Positions 1 through 8,360 of a DNA stretch of 64,000 nucleotides are shown here, piece after piece. The position numbers were made by a program, and so were the translations under genes. The notes under the pieces are model-generated. The model ran no database searches. It was not told the origin of the DNA and worked only from the letters and a program-made list of their open reading frames with translations. The stretch spans positions 186,001 to 250,000 of the forward strand of contig NZ_JAUZQF010000012.1 of the NCBI RefSeq assembly GCF_030718205.1, in the 5' to 3' direction. This DNA comes from Nonomuraea turcica (GTDB lineage: Bacteria; Actinomycetota; Actinomycetes; Streptosporangiales; Streptosporangiaceae). Every line of letters begins with the position of its first letter. Position 1 is the first letter of the stretch.

Positions 1-210
1 CGCGGCAAGGGGCTGTCGGCGGAGGTACGCAACCCGCTGTGGTCCCGCCGCCCCCTGCGCCTGCCCGGGGCGAGGGCGGGACTCATCGGGCTGACGGAGC
101 GTGCGGAGCTCGCCGGCGGCACACTCGAGCACGGCCCGACGCCCGAGGGGGAGTTCGTGGTACGCGCCTGGCTGCCGTGGCCGGTGGAGACGACCTTGGA
201 GGACGCATGA
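1..210 (+). CDS. Sensor histidine kinase, C-terminal end only (partial)
   Basis: The first 69 codons in frame 1 encode the end of a HATPase_c domain. A G-L-I-G-L-T-E-R-A segment, followed by A-G-G-T-L-E-H-G-P, matches the G2-box and tail of NarL-type (HisKA_3) kinases, where it closes the ATP lid. The stop overlaps the next start in an ATGA arrangement, so the kinase and the response regulator are translationally coupled and form a cognate two-component pair. The sensor, membrane and His-box parts lie outside the window, so no signal can be inferred. Confidence 0.85.
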   Translation, partial: RGKGLSAEVRNPLWSRRPLRLPGARAGLIGLTERAELAGGTLEHGPTPEGEFVVRAWLPWPVETTLEDA

Positions 211-863
211 CGGGGCCGATCCGGCTGTTGATCGTCGACGACGACGCCATGGTGCGGGCGGGGCTGTCGATGATCCTGGGCGGCGTGGCCGACATCGAGA
301 TCGTGGCCGAGGCCGGCGACGGTTCCGAGGTGCCGCCGCTGGTGGCCGAGCACCGGCCCGATGTGGTGCTGATGGACATCCGCATGCCGGGCGTCGACGG
401 TCTCACCGCCACCGAGGCGCTGCGGGGCACGTCGTCGCCGCCCGAGGTGGTGGTGCTGACCACGTTCCACGCCGATGCGCAGGTGCTGCGGGCGTTGCGG
501 GCGGGGGCGGCCGGGTTCCTGCTGAAGGACATCGCGCCCGGCGACCTCGTCCAGGCGATCAGGAAGGTGGCCGCGGGGGAGCCGATCCTGTCGCCGGCGG
601 TGACCCGGCAGCTGATCACGCACGTGTCGGACGGCGGCGCGGGGCAGCGTACGGACCGGGCCAGGAAGCTGCTCGGCCGGCTCAGCGAGCGTGAGCGCGA
701 GGTGGCGCTGGCCGTGGGCCGGGGCAGGTCCAACGCCGAGATCGCGCGGGAGCTCTACATGAGCGTGCCCACGGTCAAGGCGCACGTCTCGCGGATCCTG
801 ACCAAGCTGGACCTCAACAACCGGGTCCAGGTGGCGCTGCTGGTCTACGACGCTAACGACTGA
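207..863 (+). CDS. NarL/LuxR-family response regulator
   Basis: A 218-residue two-domain regulator. The N-terminal receiver has the acidic cluster D11-D12-D13, the phospho-acceptor D57 in V-V-L-M-D-I-R-M-P, and the conserved lysine in F-L-L-K-D near residue 106. The C-terminal LuxR helix-turn-helix (about 150-215) contains L-S-E-R-E-R-E-V and the recognition segment S-V-P-T-V-K-A-H-V-S-R. The start chosen is the ATG that overlaps the upstream kinase stop; an upstream in-frame start would add 56 low-complexity residues that do not belong to a receiver. It acts as a phosphorylation-controlled transcription factor. Its target is unknown. The 3' end overlaps the convergent phosphotransferase gene by 11 bp. 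Confidence 0.93.
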   Translation: MTGPIRLLIVDDDAMVRAGLSMILGGVADIEIVAEAGDGSEVPPLVAEHRPDVVLMDIRMPGVDGLTATEALRGTSSPPEVVVLTTFHADAQVLRALRAGAAGFLLKDIAPGDLVQAIRKVAAGEPILSPAVTRQLITHVSDGGAGQRTDRARKLLGRLSEREREVALAVGRGRSNAEIARELYMSVPTVKAHVSRILTKLDLNNRVQVALLVYDAND

Positions 864-1914
864 GCAGCTGCTCGATGGTGGCCCGGTGCAGGACCAGGTC
901 GTCGGGGTCGGCCGGGTCGGGCTGCTCGCCGAAGTGGATCCTGCGCTGCCACACCCGGGCCATGATGATCCCGTGCCGGAGGGCGGCATACATCTCGTAG
1001 AAGTCCATGTCGCGGGGCTGGTAGCCGGTCAGCTCCCGATATTTCTGGCATACGTCGTCACGCCGCATGAATCCAGGCATGCCGGGGAAGCCCGCGGCGA
1101 CGGTGAGGTCCTGGAAGAACCGATGCAGGAAGATCATCCAGGAGAGATCCAGCTCGCGCGGCCCCACGGCGGCCATCTCCCAGTCGAGGACCGCGACCGG
1201 AGTGAAGTCCTGGAACATCAGGTTGCCGATCCTGGCGTCGCCCCAGCACAGCACGTCGGGCCCGGGATCCTCCGGCCAGTGCGACTCCAGCCAGCCGAAG
1301 GCCCGCTCCAGCACGGGGATGCGCCGCTTGCCGTGCGCCCACTCGTAGTACGCCTGCTGCGCCTCGACGTGCGCCCGCAGCCCGCCGGCCCCGATCACGG
1401 ACAACTCCCGCGGCGTGAACGGCGCCTGATGCAGCGCCGCCACGATCCCGACGCTGGCGTCCTGCAGCCTGCGCTGGTCCTCGGGCGCGGCGTCGCACAG
1501 CCACCCGCCGAACGTGTACGGCATCACGTCCGGCGGCACCTCGCCCTCGGCGCATTCCATGACGAAGAACGGCGTGCCGAGCGGGCCGGGATCCGGCTCG
1601 AGCCAGAGGACCCTGGGCGCTGGAATTCCAGCTATTTCCCTGGCCAGGCGCATCACGTCGAACTGCGCCCGCACATCATACGAGGGGAAGACCGGAACGG
1701 CTTCTCCCGCCGGTGCGAGCCGTGCTACGCAGCGCGTTCGCTGCTCATCCCAGGTGGCGGTGAAGAACAGGGTCTCGCTGGACATGCCGTTACTCGTCGG
1801 TCTGGACAGTCCGGACACCGAGGCGTCCCTGCCGACCCTGCCGCGGAGCCAGGCAGTCAGCTGATCACGCAGTTGTTCCAGGTCGCGGGTGGACGTACGC
1901 ATCTGCTCGGTCAT
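853..1914 (-). CDS. APH/choline-kinase-like phosphotransferase family protein
   Basis: A 353-residue cytosolic protein of the aminoglycoside phosphotransferase (PF01636) fold. The Brenner-like catalytic loop is seen as C-W-G-D-A-R-I-G-N, giving the catalytic Asp and the following Asn. The metal-binding D-W-E-M-A segment (A-V-L-D-W-E-M-A-A-V-G) follows about 20 residues later. This subfamily is close to the kinase-like domain of acyl-CoA dehydrogenase 10/11 and to macrolide or amino-acid kinases, so the substrate is unassigned. No neighbour suggests antibiotic resistance. Its terminator region is shared with the convergent response regulator gene (11 bp overlap). Confidence 0.8.
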   Translation of the reverse strand: MTEQMRTSTRDLEQLRDQLTAWLRGRVGRDASVSGLSRPTSNGMSSETLFFTATWDEQRTRCVARLAPAGEAVPVFPSYDVRAQFDVMRLAREIAGIPAPRVLWLEPDPGPLGTPFFVMECAEGEVPPDVMPYTFGGWLCDAAPEDQRRLQDASVGIVAALHQAPFTPRELSVIGAGGLRAHVEAQQAYYEWAHGKRRIPVLERAFGWLESHWPEDPGPDVLCWGDARIGNLMFQDFTPVAVLDWEMAAVGPRELDLSWMIFLHRFFQDLTVAAGFPGMPGFMRRDDVCQKYRELTGYQPRDMDFYEMYAALRHGIIMARVWQRRIHFGEQPDPADPDDLVLHRATIEQLLSR

Positions 1915-2058
1915 GACCGGCCTCCCGGCTCAACAGGCGCCCCGGCACAGTCGTACACCCCCAACCAAGCGCTCGTCCATACGCAGGTGGCCGTTACGGT
2001 CAGGTACGCGGCAGCCGTACCCTTGTCTGAAAGGGCATGTCACGAAGGGACAAGTGGG

Positions 2059-3381
2059 ATGAGTTCAGCGGGTGAAGGCCTGTCTCGCCCGCTTCCCGAG
2101 CAGGTGCGGCTCAATGTCGTCGACCTGGCGGCTCAAGTCCTCGGGACGATGCCCGGTGCCTCCATTCCACCGCCGTTGCGCGGCATCGCCAAATTCGACC
2201 CGCGCAAGCGGGCCAAACTCGGCAGCGCGCCCATCGCCGCGCAGCTGGAGAACGACAAGAAGTTCCGCGAGCTGGTCGCCGAGTCGGTGGCCGCCGGATG
2301 GCCCGAGCTGGTGGCCTCCCTGGCCGAGGGCCAGGTGCCGCCGGCCGCCGATCCCGTGCTCGTGGCTGCGGCGGCTTACCTCATCCGGCCGCCCGGCTGG
2401 GAAGAGATGATCGAGCTCGCCCGCACCGACCTGGAGCAGTCGGCCGCGGCGGCCGAGGGGTCGGAGCGCGAAGAGGTGGTCTCGCGGCTGCGTGAGCAGC
2501 TCGCCGCGCAGAAGAGCGCCGCCAAGGAGGAGGCCGATCGGCTGCGCGAGCAGGTCAAGCTCGCCCGCGCCGAGAATTCCGACCTGCGGCGCAAACTCCA
2601 CGACGCCCGCGAGCGCGCCAAGGCCGCGGTCGCGCGGGCCGAGGAGATGGAGCGCGCGGCCGAGGACGCCAGGTCGGCCGCCGTGGCCGCGGGCAGCGCC
2701 GGCGAGTCCGAGCTGCGGCGGTTGCGTGAGCGGCTGGCCGACGTCGAGAAGCAGCTGGAGGCCTCGCGCCGGGCCGCCCGCGAGGGCAGGAGCATCGAGG
2801 ACGCCCGCATCAGGGTGCTGCTCGACGCGCTGCAGGACGCCTCGGCCGGGCTGCGCAGGGAGCTCGCCCTGCCCACGACGATCAGCCGGCCCGCGGACTC
2901 GGTCGCCGCCGTCACGGGCGAGCGGCCCGGCGTGCGCGCGGTGCCCGCACGCGCCCTCGCCGACGACGACCCGCAGCTGCTCGACCAGCTGCTGGCGGTG
3001 CCGCAGGTGCATCTGGTCATCGACGGCTACAACGTCACGAAGACCGGCTACGGCACGCTCACGCTCGCCGACCAGCGCAACCGGCTGATGACCGGGCTCG
3101 GCGGGCTGGTCGCGCAGACCAGGGTCGAGGTGACCGTGGTGTTCGACGGCGCCGAGCTCAACGCCCCCGTCCAGGTGGTCGCGCCGCGCGGGGTGCGGGT
3201 GCTGTTCAGCGCGCCGGGGGAGACCGCGGACGACCTGATCCGCCAGCTCGTACGCGCGGAGCCGCCCGGCCGGGCCATGGCCGTGGTGTCGTCGGACCGC
3301 GAGGTGGCCGAGTCCGTCAGGCGGATGGGAGCCAGACCCGTTCCGTCTGCCTTGCTGCTGCGCCGGCTGGGCCGGGCCTAG
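2059..3381 (+). CDS. NYN (YacP/Rae1-like) domain RNA-binding/nuclease protein
   Basis: A 440-residue protein with three parts. The N-terminal region is helical (about 1-130). A long charged coiled coil follows (about 150-290), rich in Leu-Arg-Glu heptads. The C-terminal NYN/PIN-like domain (about 318-438) starts at V-I-D-G-Y-N-V and carries the acidic residues D-G-A-E and S-S-D-R typical of the PIN fold. YacP/Rae1 proteins are ribosome-associated endoribonucleases in Bacillus, and actinobacterial versions carry this extra coiled coil. ATG 2059 is preferred because it follows a GAAGGGA ribosome site by about 9 bases; the reading frame is open much further upstream but there it is antisense to the phosphotransferase gene. 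RNA cleavage is inferred, not shown. Confidence 0.85.
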   Translation: MSSAGEGLSRPLPEQVRLNVVDLAAQVLGTMPGASIPPPLRGIAKFDPRKRAKLGSAPIAAQLENDKKFRELVAESVAAGWPELVASLAEGQVPPAADPVLVAAAAYLIRPPGWEEMIELARTDLEQSAAAAEGSEREEVVSRLREQLAAQKSAAKEEADRLREQVKLARAENSDLRRKLHDARERAKAAVARAEEMERAAEDARSAAVAAGSAGESELRRLRERLADVEKQLEASRRAAREGRSIEDARIRVLLDALQDASAGLRRELALPTTISRPADSVAAVTGERPGVRAVPARALADDDPQLLDQLLAVPQVHLVIDGYNVTKTGYGTLTLADQRNRLMTGLGGLVAQTRVEVTVVFDGAELNAPVQVVAPRGVRVLFSAPGETADDLIRQLVRAEPPGRAMAVVSSDREVAESVRRMGARPVPSALLLRRLGRA

Positions 3382-3465
3382 GTTACGAATTGACTGTTTG
3401 GGGGTAACCCCAGCCGCCACTTCTGTACTATTTCGCCCCAGATGTTATCCCTGGGAGGCGACACA

Positions 3466-4440
3466 GTGAGGTTTGGCCGAGTGCCGGTGTCCGTGGGTAT
3501 CGCGTTCGGGCTGGTGCTGTCCCCCATGGGAGCCGCCGTCGCTGATCCCAAGCCCACGATCAGCCAGGCGAAGGCCAAGCTCGAGAAGCTCAACGACAAG
3601 GCCGACAAGGTCGTCGACCAGTACAACACGGCGACGGAACGCTACAAGAAGGCCAAGAGCACCTACGTCAAGCTGAACGACAGCTACAAGCGCAAGCTGG
3701 AGACGGTCGCCGACCTGCGGGCCCAGGTGATCAACATGGCCGTGGACAGCTACCGGCTCGGTGGCGACGTCATCTCCCTTCCCGGGCTGATCGGCGCGGG
3801 CAATCCCGAGGACTTCCTGTCGCGGCTGGCGGTCGCGGGGCAGATGTCGCAGGAGCGGGCGCAGAAGCTTGCCGCTTTCGACCGGGAGAACCGCGGGCTG
3901 AAGGCCGAGCGTGACAAGGCGCAGGAGGCGCTGGAAGCGGCGGACAGGGAACGCGACGGGGTGGAGAAGGAACGCTCGGAGATCCTCAAGCTGATCGCCG
4001 AGCAGAAGAAGCTCCTGAAGAAGCTGGGCGCCTACAATCCCGGAAATCCCAGCAGCGCCGGCATCAAGTACACAGGGTCGGCGTCGGGGAACGCGGCGGC
4101 GGTGCTGCGGTTCGCGTACGCGCAGGTCGGCAAGCCGTATGTCTACGGGGGTACAGGGCCCGGCGGGTTCGACTGCTCGGGGCTGACGCAGGCGGCGTGG
4201 CAGGCCGGAGGGGTGTCGCTTCCCCGCACGACGTGGCAGCAGTGGGCGTGGGGGGCCGACCGCAAGGTGTCACTGGACGATCTCCAGCCTGGTGACCTCA
4301 TCTTCAGCGAAGGGCTGGGGCACGTCAGCATCTATGCCGGGAACGGGGAGATCGTGCACGCGCCGCAGACCGGTGACGTCATCAAGGTCGTCCAGCTCTC
4401 CGACTACGGCCGCACCCTCGCCGGCGCCGTCCGTCCGTAA
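3466..4440 (+). CDS. Secreted NlpC/P60 peptidoglycan endopeptidase (RipA-like)
   Basis: A 324-residue exported cell-wall hydrolase. The signal peptide ends near A-V-A-D. A long coiled-coil region follows (about 35-185, Lys/Glu/Ala rich), as in RipA and CwlO-type hydrolases controlled by FtsEX. The C-terminal NlpC/P60 domain (about 205-324) has the catalytic Cys in G-F-D-C-S-G (near 237) and the His in L-G-H-V-S-I-Y (near 286). It cleaves the D-Glu-mDAP stem-peptide bond. I chose GTG 3466 because a strong GGGAGG lies 7 bases upstream; an in-frame ATG at 3442 has no such site and would lengthen the signal peptide. Confidence 0.9.
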   Translation: MRFGRVPVSVGIAFGLVLSPMGAAVADPKPTISQAKAKLEKLNDKADKVVDQYNTATERYKKAKSTYVKLNDSYKRKLETVADLRAQVINMAVDSYRLGGDVISLPGLIGAGNPEDFLSRLAVAGQMSQERAQKLAAFDRENRGLKAERDKAQEALEAADRERDGVEKERSEILKLIAEQKKLLKKLGAYNPGNPSSAGIKYTGSASGNAAAVLRFAYAQVGKPYVYGGTGPGGFDCSGLTQAAWQAGGVSLPRTTWQQWAWGADRKVSLDDLQPGDLIFSEGLGHVSIYAGNGEIVHAPQTGDVIKVVQLSDYGRTLAGAVRP

Positions 4441-4487
4441 GGCGGCGCCTGCCCATCACGCCCTCGCCATCGCAGCATCTTCTCCGT

Positions 4488-5408
4488 CTACCGCACCGGG
4501 TCGGTGGGCCGGGAGGTGAGCGTGCTCAGGAAGGCGGAGACGGCCGGAGGGCGGTCGGTCGGGGGCAGGGTGGCGGCGAGGATGGTGCGCGACGGCAGGG
4601 GCGGTGAGGGGCGCAGGAGCCGGATGTCCGGGCGGGCGGTCGCGTAGCCCGCGATCGACGGATAGAGCATCACCCCCACCCCGGCGGCGACCAACCCCTG
4701 CCTGCCGTTCCAGTCGTCGCACACGTGACTGATCCGCGGCGCCCGGCCCAGAGCCGCCGCGAGCTGGGCGATGGGACCGAGGCAGTCGGGATGGGTGCCG
4801 TCGATCCACGGATCCGCCGCGAGATCCCGCAGCCGCACCCGGCTTCGCTTCGCCAGCGGATGGCTGACCGCGAGCGCGACCAGCAGCTCGTCCTCGTGCA
4901 GCGGCGTCAGCGCCACCCCGGGCATGCCCGCGGTTCCCGAAGGGCCGCTCATGTCCCAGGAGGTCAGGAGGGCGATGTCGGTCTCACCGTCCAGGACGGC
5001 GGCGCACGGGTCGTGTTCGCCGGAGCGGACCGTGAGGGAGAGCTCCACGTCCGGATGCCGGGCCGCGAATGAACGGAACCGGTCGGGAAGGTAGCTGGTC
5101 GCGGCGCTCGGGAAGGCCGACACCCGGACCCGCCCCGCCTCCGCCGTCGCGAAGGCCCGCATCCGCGTTTCGAACAGCCTCAACCCCCGCAGCACCTCAT
5201 CCGCCTGCTCCAGTGCCGCCCGCCCGGCGTCCGTCGGCCGGACGCCACGCGGCAGGCGTTCGAACAGCCGGACGCCGGTGTGCCGCTCCAGCGTGGCGAT
5301 CTGCCGGGACACGGCGGGCTGCGTCATCGACAGCTCCTCGGCCGCCGCCGAGAACGATCCCAGCCTCCCCACCTCCACCAGCACCTTCAGCGACCACATA
5401 TCAAGCAT
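4488..5408 (-). CDS. LysR-family transcriptional regulator
   Basis: A 306-residue LTTR. The N-terminal winged HTH (about 1-62) has the family pattern G-S-F-S-A-A-A-E-E-L and M-T-Q-P-A-V-S-R-Q-I. The rest is the two-lobed periplasmic-binding-protein-like effector domain (about 90-295). It is divergent from the damaged methyltransferase gene with about 70 bp between the starts, the usual LTTR arrangement of regulator and target, so it probably controls that gene. A second possible start is the Met at codon 4. The effector is unknown. Confidence 0.9.
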   Translation of the reverse strand: MLDMWSLKVLVEVGRLGSFSAAAEELSMTQPAVSRQIATLERHTGVRLFERLPRGVRPTDAGRAALEQADEVLRGLRLFETRMRAFATAEAGRVRVSAFPSAATSYLPDRFRSFAARHPDVELSLTVRSGEHDPCAAVLDGETDIALLTSWDMSGPSGTAGMPGVALTPLHEDELLVALAVSHPLAKRSRVRLRDLAADPWIDGTHPDCLGPIAQLAAALGRAPRISHVCDDWNGRQGLVAAGVGVMLYPSIAGYATARPDIRLLRPSPPLPSRTILAATLPPTDRPPAVSAFLSTLTSRPTDPVR

Positions 5409-5479
5409 GCACTGAGCTTATGGGTTCCATGCCAAGCCCGCAGTGGTGTGCATGGCTGCGGGCGGTCATGCTCGGTCGT

Positions 5480-6228
5480 ATGGAGACAGAAACGGTGGAC
5501 AACCACCAGTACGAGTGGCTGAGTCAGGTGCTTCCCCGGCAGGCGCAGCGGGTCCTCGACGCCGGGTGCGGGCGGGGCGAGTTGGCCCGGCAATGCGGCG
5601 CGGTCACTTGGTCACCGCGATCGACATCTCGCCGGAGGCCGTCGGAGCGGCGCGGGCGGCCGGGGTGCCGGCGGTGCAGGCCGACATCGTGACCTATCCC
5701 GACTCCGCCGACGACGACCACGCGCTCGTGCGCCACTACGACGGTGAATCGTTGTTCGATGCGGTCGTCATGTCACTCTCGCTGCACCACGTGCATCCGC
5801 TCCAGGCGGCGCTGGACCGCGTGCGGTCGCTGCTCCGGCCGGGCGGGCTGCTGGTCGTGGACGAGTTCGGGTGGGAATGGGCCGACCGGGCCGCAACCAC
5901 CTGGTTCTACGATGCCGGGTCGTTGCTCGCCGCTGCGGGAGTGGCGGATTTCACCCGCGAGCCCAGCGGTCCCGGACGTGACCCGCTCGAGCGATGGCGC
6001 GAGGCGCATGGGGACCACACCCCCGCGGACGTCATGCTCGCCGCCCTCGCCGAACGGTTCCAGGTCACGAGCATGCGGCGAGAACCGTACTTGTCGCGAT
6101 ATATCGGCGGAAAGGTGACGAACAGCAGCACCGACGTCCTCAACGAGCTATGGCGCATCGAACGGGACCGTATTGCCGCGGGAACGCTCCCGCCCACCGG
6201 CTTCAGGATGACGGCGCGAAGCATGTGA
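5480..6228 (+). pseudogene. Class I SAM-dependent methyltransferase, frameshifted
   Basis: The coding signal starts in one frame with M-E-T-E-T-V and motif I (V-L-D-A-G-C-G-R-G-E-L-A-R). It continues from about position 5605 in another frame with G-H-L-V-T-A-I-D-I-S-P-E-A, which is the next strand of the same Rossmann fold. Restoring one missing base near 5595-5605 would join them as L-A-R-Q-x-R-R-G-H-L-V-T, a normal methyltransferase sequence. The downstream part is intact: S-L-S-L-H-H-V-H, then L-R-P-G-G-L-L-V-V-D-E-F-G-W-E. The gene is therefore either a recent single-base-deletion pseudogene or a sequencing error. It lies divergent from the LysR gene. The substrate is unknown. Confidence 0.8.
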
Positions 6229-6501
6229 CGAAAGTGACAATTGGGACCTTACACGACAGTGTGCCGCAGTTTGTGAGAAGGGTCACATTTCCATAACTGA
6301 ACCTGGCGTTCCAACAGGGGTTTCGGACCTGACAGAACCAGTTGTTGGATCTTTACAACCTGACTGGCGCTTTGCCGAGTCTTGACGTTTCGGCGTAGCT
6401 TCTGGCGTCGCAGTGACAAGCCATGTCGCCGCGAATCCGCATCGGTCCCCCCGATGTGAGCCAGATAGAGATCCGCCGGTCGCCGCCGTACGTCCCCTTG
6501 T
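6229..6501 (+). other. Upstream leader/promoter region of the riboswitch-controlled hydrolase
   Basis: This stretch has no gene. It is distinctly lower in GC than its surroundings (for example near 6285-6400), as expected for a promoter region. A TTGACG element lies at 6383, but no convincing -10 partner stands at the right distance, so I do not call a promoter. The short open frames here have no coding character. Confidence 0.5.
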
Positions 6502-6662
6502 CGAACACGACACCGGACGGCGACCTGCCGAGTCCGTGCAGCCAGGAGGCACGGAGCCGGGGAACCATCGATCCCTTCCCGGGATCAGGGGTGAATCGGC
6601 GCGTATCGCGCCGTAGGGCGACTTCCAGGCCCGAATCCGTCAGCTAACCCGGTAGGCGTTCG
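6502..6662 (+). ncRNA. ydaO/yuaA c-di-AMP riboswitch
   Basis: The conserved ydaO core is recognisable in order: GCCGAGTCCG near 6528, CGGAGCCGGGGAACCA at 6552-6567, AGGGGTGAATCGG at 6587-6599, GTAGGGCGACTTCC at 6613-6626, and CCCGAATCCGTCAGCTAACC at 6630-6649 followed by GGTAGGCG. A short closing helix can form between CGAAC (6502-6506) and GTTCG (6658-6662). The element ends 11 bases before the ribosome site of an NlpC/P60 hydrolase. In Actinobacteria this riboswitch class binds cyclic di-AMP and switches off cell-wall hydrolase genes such as rpfA. The motif match is from memory of RF00379 and was not run through a covariance model. Confidence 0.92.
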
Positions 6663-6683
6663 TGGAAGACCCAAGGAGAAATC

Positions 6684-7256
6684 CTGTCTACCTCCCCGCA
6701 GAACCCCCGTCTGTCCCGCATTGCCCTGAGTGGCGTAGCGCTCACCATGACCGTGACGGCCGGAGGTCTGATCCTCCATGCCCCGACGGCGCAGGCGGCG
6801 ACGACCAGCGATTCAGCCGGTGCCTCCACGACCAAGGCCAGTACGGCGGCTAGCTCCGCGACGTCGGCCAAGGCTCTCAGGATCGCCCGGCAGGAGGCGA
6901 GGGCCCGCAAGGCCGTCGCCGTGGCCAAGGACCAGATCGGTGACCCTTACCGGTACGGTGCCACGGGCCCTGGTTCGTTCGACTGCTCCGGCCTGACCCA
7001 GTACGCCTGGAAGAAGGCAGGCGTGAAGATCCCCCGCGTGGCGGCCAGCCAGTTCGCCGGCATCAGGAAGAAGGTCTCCTGGAAGAATCTCCAGCCAGGC
7101 GACCTGATGTTCTTCAGAGGGCTCGGTCACGTGGGCATCTACGTCGGCAACGGCAAGATGCTCCACTCCCCGCGGACAGGCGAGCGGGTGCGTATCGACA
7201 AGCTGAGCAGCTGGCGCAAGGCGTCTTTCGTCGGCGCTGTCCGTCCCGGCTTGTGA
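6684..7256 (+). CDS. Secreted NlpC/P60 endopeptidase under c-di-AMP riboswitch control
   Basis: A 190-residue exported peptidoglycan hydrolase. It has a signal peptide, a short Ala/Thr/Ser-rich linker, and an NlpC/P60 domain from about residue 78. The catalytic Cys is in S-F-D-C-S-G-L (near 101) and the His in L-G-H-V-G-I-Y (near 149). The start is taken as CTG 6684: AAGGAG lies at 6673-6678 with 5 bases of spacing, and the 21 extra residues supply the basic n-region and hydrophobic core that the first in-frame ATG (6747) would cut away. It is close in sequence to the hydrolase at 3466 but lacks the coiled coil. A strong terminator follows. Confidence 0.88.
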   Translation: MSTSPQNPRLSRIALSGVALTMTVTAGGLILHAPTAQAATTSDSAGASTTKASTAASSATSAKALRIARQEARARKAVAVAKDQIGDPYRYGATGPGSFDCSGLTQYAWKKAGVKIPRVAASQFAGIRKKVSWKNLQPGDLMFFRGLGHVGIYVGNGKMLHSPRTGERVRIDKLSSWRKASFVGAVRPGL

Positions 7257-7258
7257 GG

Positions 7259-7292
7259 AAAAGGGCTCCGATCCCATCGGGGCCCTTTCTTC
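7259..7292 (+). terminator. Intrinsic terminator of the NlpC/P60 transcript
   Basis: The stem AAAGGGC-t-CCGAT / ATCGG-g-GCCCTTT has a 3-base loop and is followed by CTTC, starting just after the hydrolase stop. It is one of the few conventional intrinsic terminators in this GC-rich window. Confidence 0.85.
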
Positions 7293-7435
7293 ATGCCCGC
7301 CCTCTTTTGTACGGCGAGCCACCGTCCCCCACCCGCCGTACGGGGCTGATGGCCCTCCAGGGAGACGGTGTCTGATCCCTTCACAAGCGGGCCGCCGTTA
7401 CGGCGCGATGTGGGCCGCCTGCCGTGGCACATCGG

Positions 7436-7530
7436 GGCCCGGCGACGATCGGCCCGGTGACGATCGGCCCGGTGACGGTCGGCCCGGTGACGGTCGGGCC
7501 CGGCTGCGATCCGGCCCGGCTACGATCGGA
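7436..7530 (+). repeat. 15-bp tandem repeat upstream of the MA-type peptidase
   Basis: About six consecutive copies of a 15-bp unit, consensus GGCCCGGTGACGATC with variants GGTC and CTGC/CTAC, run up to within a few bases of the GTG start at 7535. The last two copies diverge most. The array is in the 5' untranslated region, so length changes could alter promoter spacing or mRNA structure. It is a direct repeat without spacers and so is not a CRISPR array. Confidence 0.85.
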
Positions 7531-7534
7531 CATC

Positions 7535-8347
7535 GTGTCCGAGCAGGTGAGTCGACGAGCCGTGGTGGCCGGACTCCTGCTCCTCGCCCCCGCCAGCGCC
7601 CCGGTCCCCGAGTCCCCCCTTCTTCCCCCGGAAGCACGTGACCTGTGGCGCGACGGCGTCGTCCTGGCCCGCGCAGGGCGTTCCCTCGTGGTCGGCCACC
7701 ACACCCCGCCCGGCACGCTCGACGAGCTGGCGCGGCGGGCCGACACGGCGGGACGCCGGGTGTCGGACGTCCTCGGCAGGCCTGTGCGGCCGCTCGTCGT
7801 CGTACCCGGGTCCGCCCGCGAGGCGGCCGGGCTGGCCGGGGTGGGGCGGGTCGACGGGCTGGCCGCGGTGGCCGACGGTGGCCGGGTGATCGTCGTCCCG
7901 GAGGTCTTCGCCAGGCTCAACTCCACGGGGAAGGACGTGGTGCTCGCGCACGAGCTCACCCACGTCGTGGCGGGCACCGGCGACCTGCCCGTCTGGCTCT
8001 ACGAGGGGTTCGCCGACTATGTGGGCTACCGGGACGCGGGGCTGCCCGTGCGGACGGCCGCCGCCGAGCTGGCCGACGAGGTGCGGGCCGGGCGGGTGCC
8101 GAGCGAATTGCCCGGGCCTGCGGCGTTCGCGGCGGATGGCCGGGATCCCGTGCGGCTCGCACGGGCGTACCAGGAGGCGTGGCTGGCGTGTCGCTTCCTC
8201 GCCGACCGGTTCAGTGAGGAGACCCTGGTGGGGTTCTACCGTGATGCCCAGGCGTCCGGCGTCGATCGGGCGCTCTCCTCGCTGGGGCTGTCCGTGGCGA
8301 CGCTGACGGCACGGTGGCGCGTGTACGTCCGGGAGCAGCTCACGTAA
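7535..8347 (+). CDS. HExxH metallopeptidase, peptidase-MA/gluzincin-like, exported
   Basis: About 270 residues. A short N-terminal hydrophobic stretch (V-V-A-G-L-L-L-L-A-P-A-S-A) looks like a signal peptide. The zinc site is H-E-L-T-H (near 141-145), and the third ligand is probably the Glu in L-Y-E-G-F-A-D-Y about 18 residues later, the gluzincin spacing. Actinobacterial proteins of this type are annotated as peptidase MA-like or basic secretory proteases of unknown substrate. GTG 7535 was chosen because the frame upstream is only the tandem-repeat array translated. No clear ribosome site is present, so translation could be leaderless. A CAAX-type protease follows 13 bp later. Confidence 0.82.
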   Translation: MSEQVSRRAVVAGLLLLAPASAPVPESPLLPPEARDLWRDGVVLARAGRSLVVGHHTPPGTLDELARRADTAGRRVSDVLGRPVRPLVVVPGSAREAAGLAGVGRVDGLAAVADGGRVIVVPEVFARLNSTGKDVVLAHELTHVVAGTGDLPVWLYEGFADYVGYRDAGLPVRTAAAELADEVRAGRVPSELPGPAAFAADGRDPVRLARAYQEAWLACRFLADRFSEETLVGFYRDAQASGVDRALSSLGLSVATLTARWRVYVREQLT

Positions 8348-8360
8348 GAGGGGGAGGCCG

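Noticed and set aside
3388..3432. TTGACT and TACTAT as a promoter of the first NlpC/P60 gene
   Set aside because: The spacing is about 29 bp, far outside 16-19 bp, so the two hexamers cannot act together.
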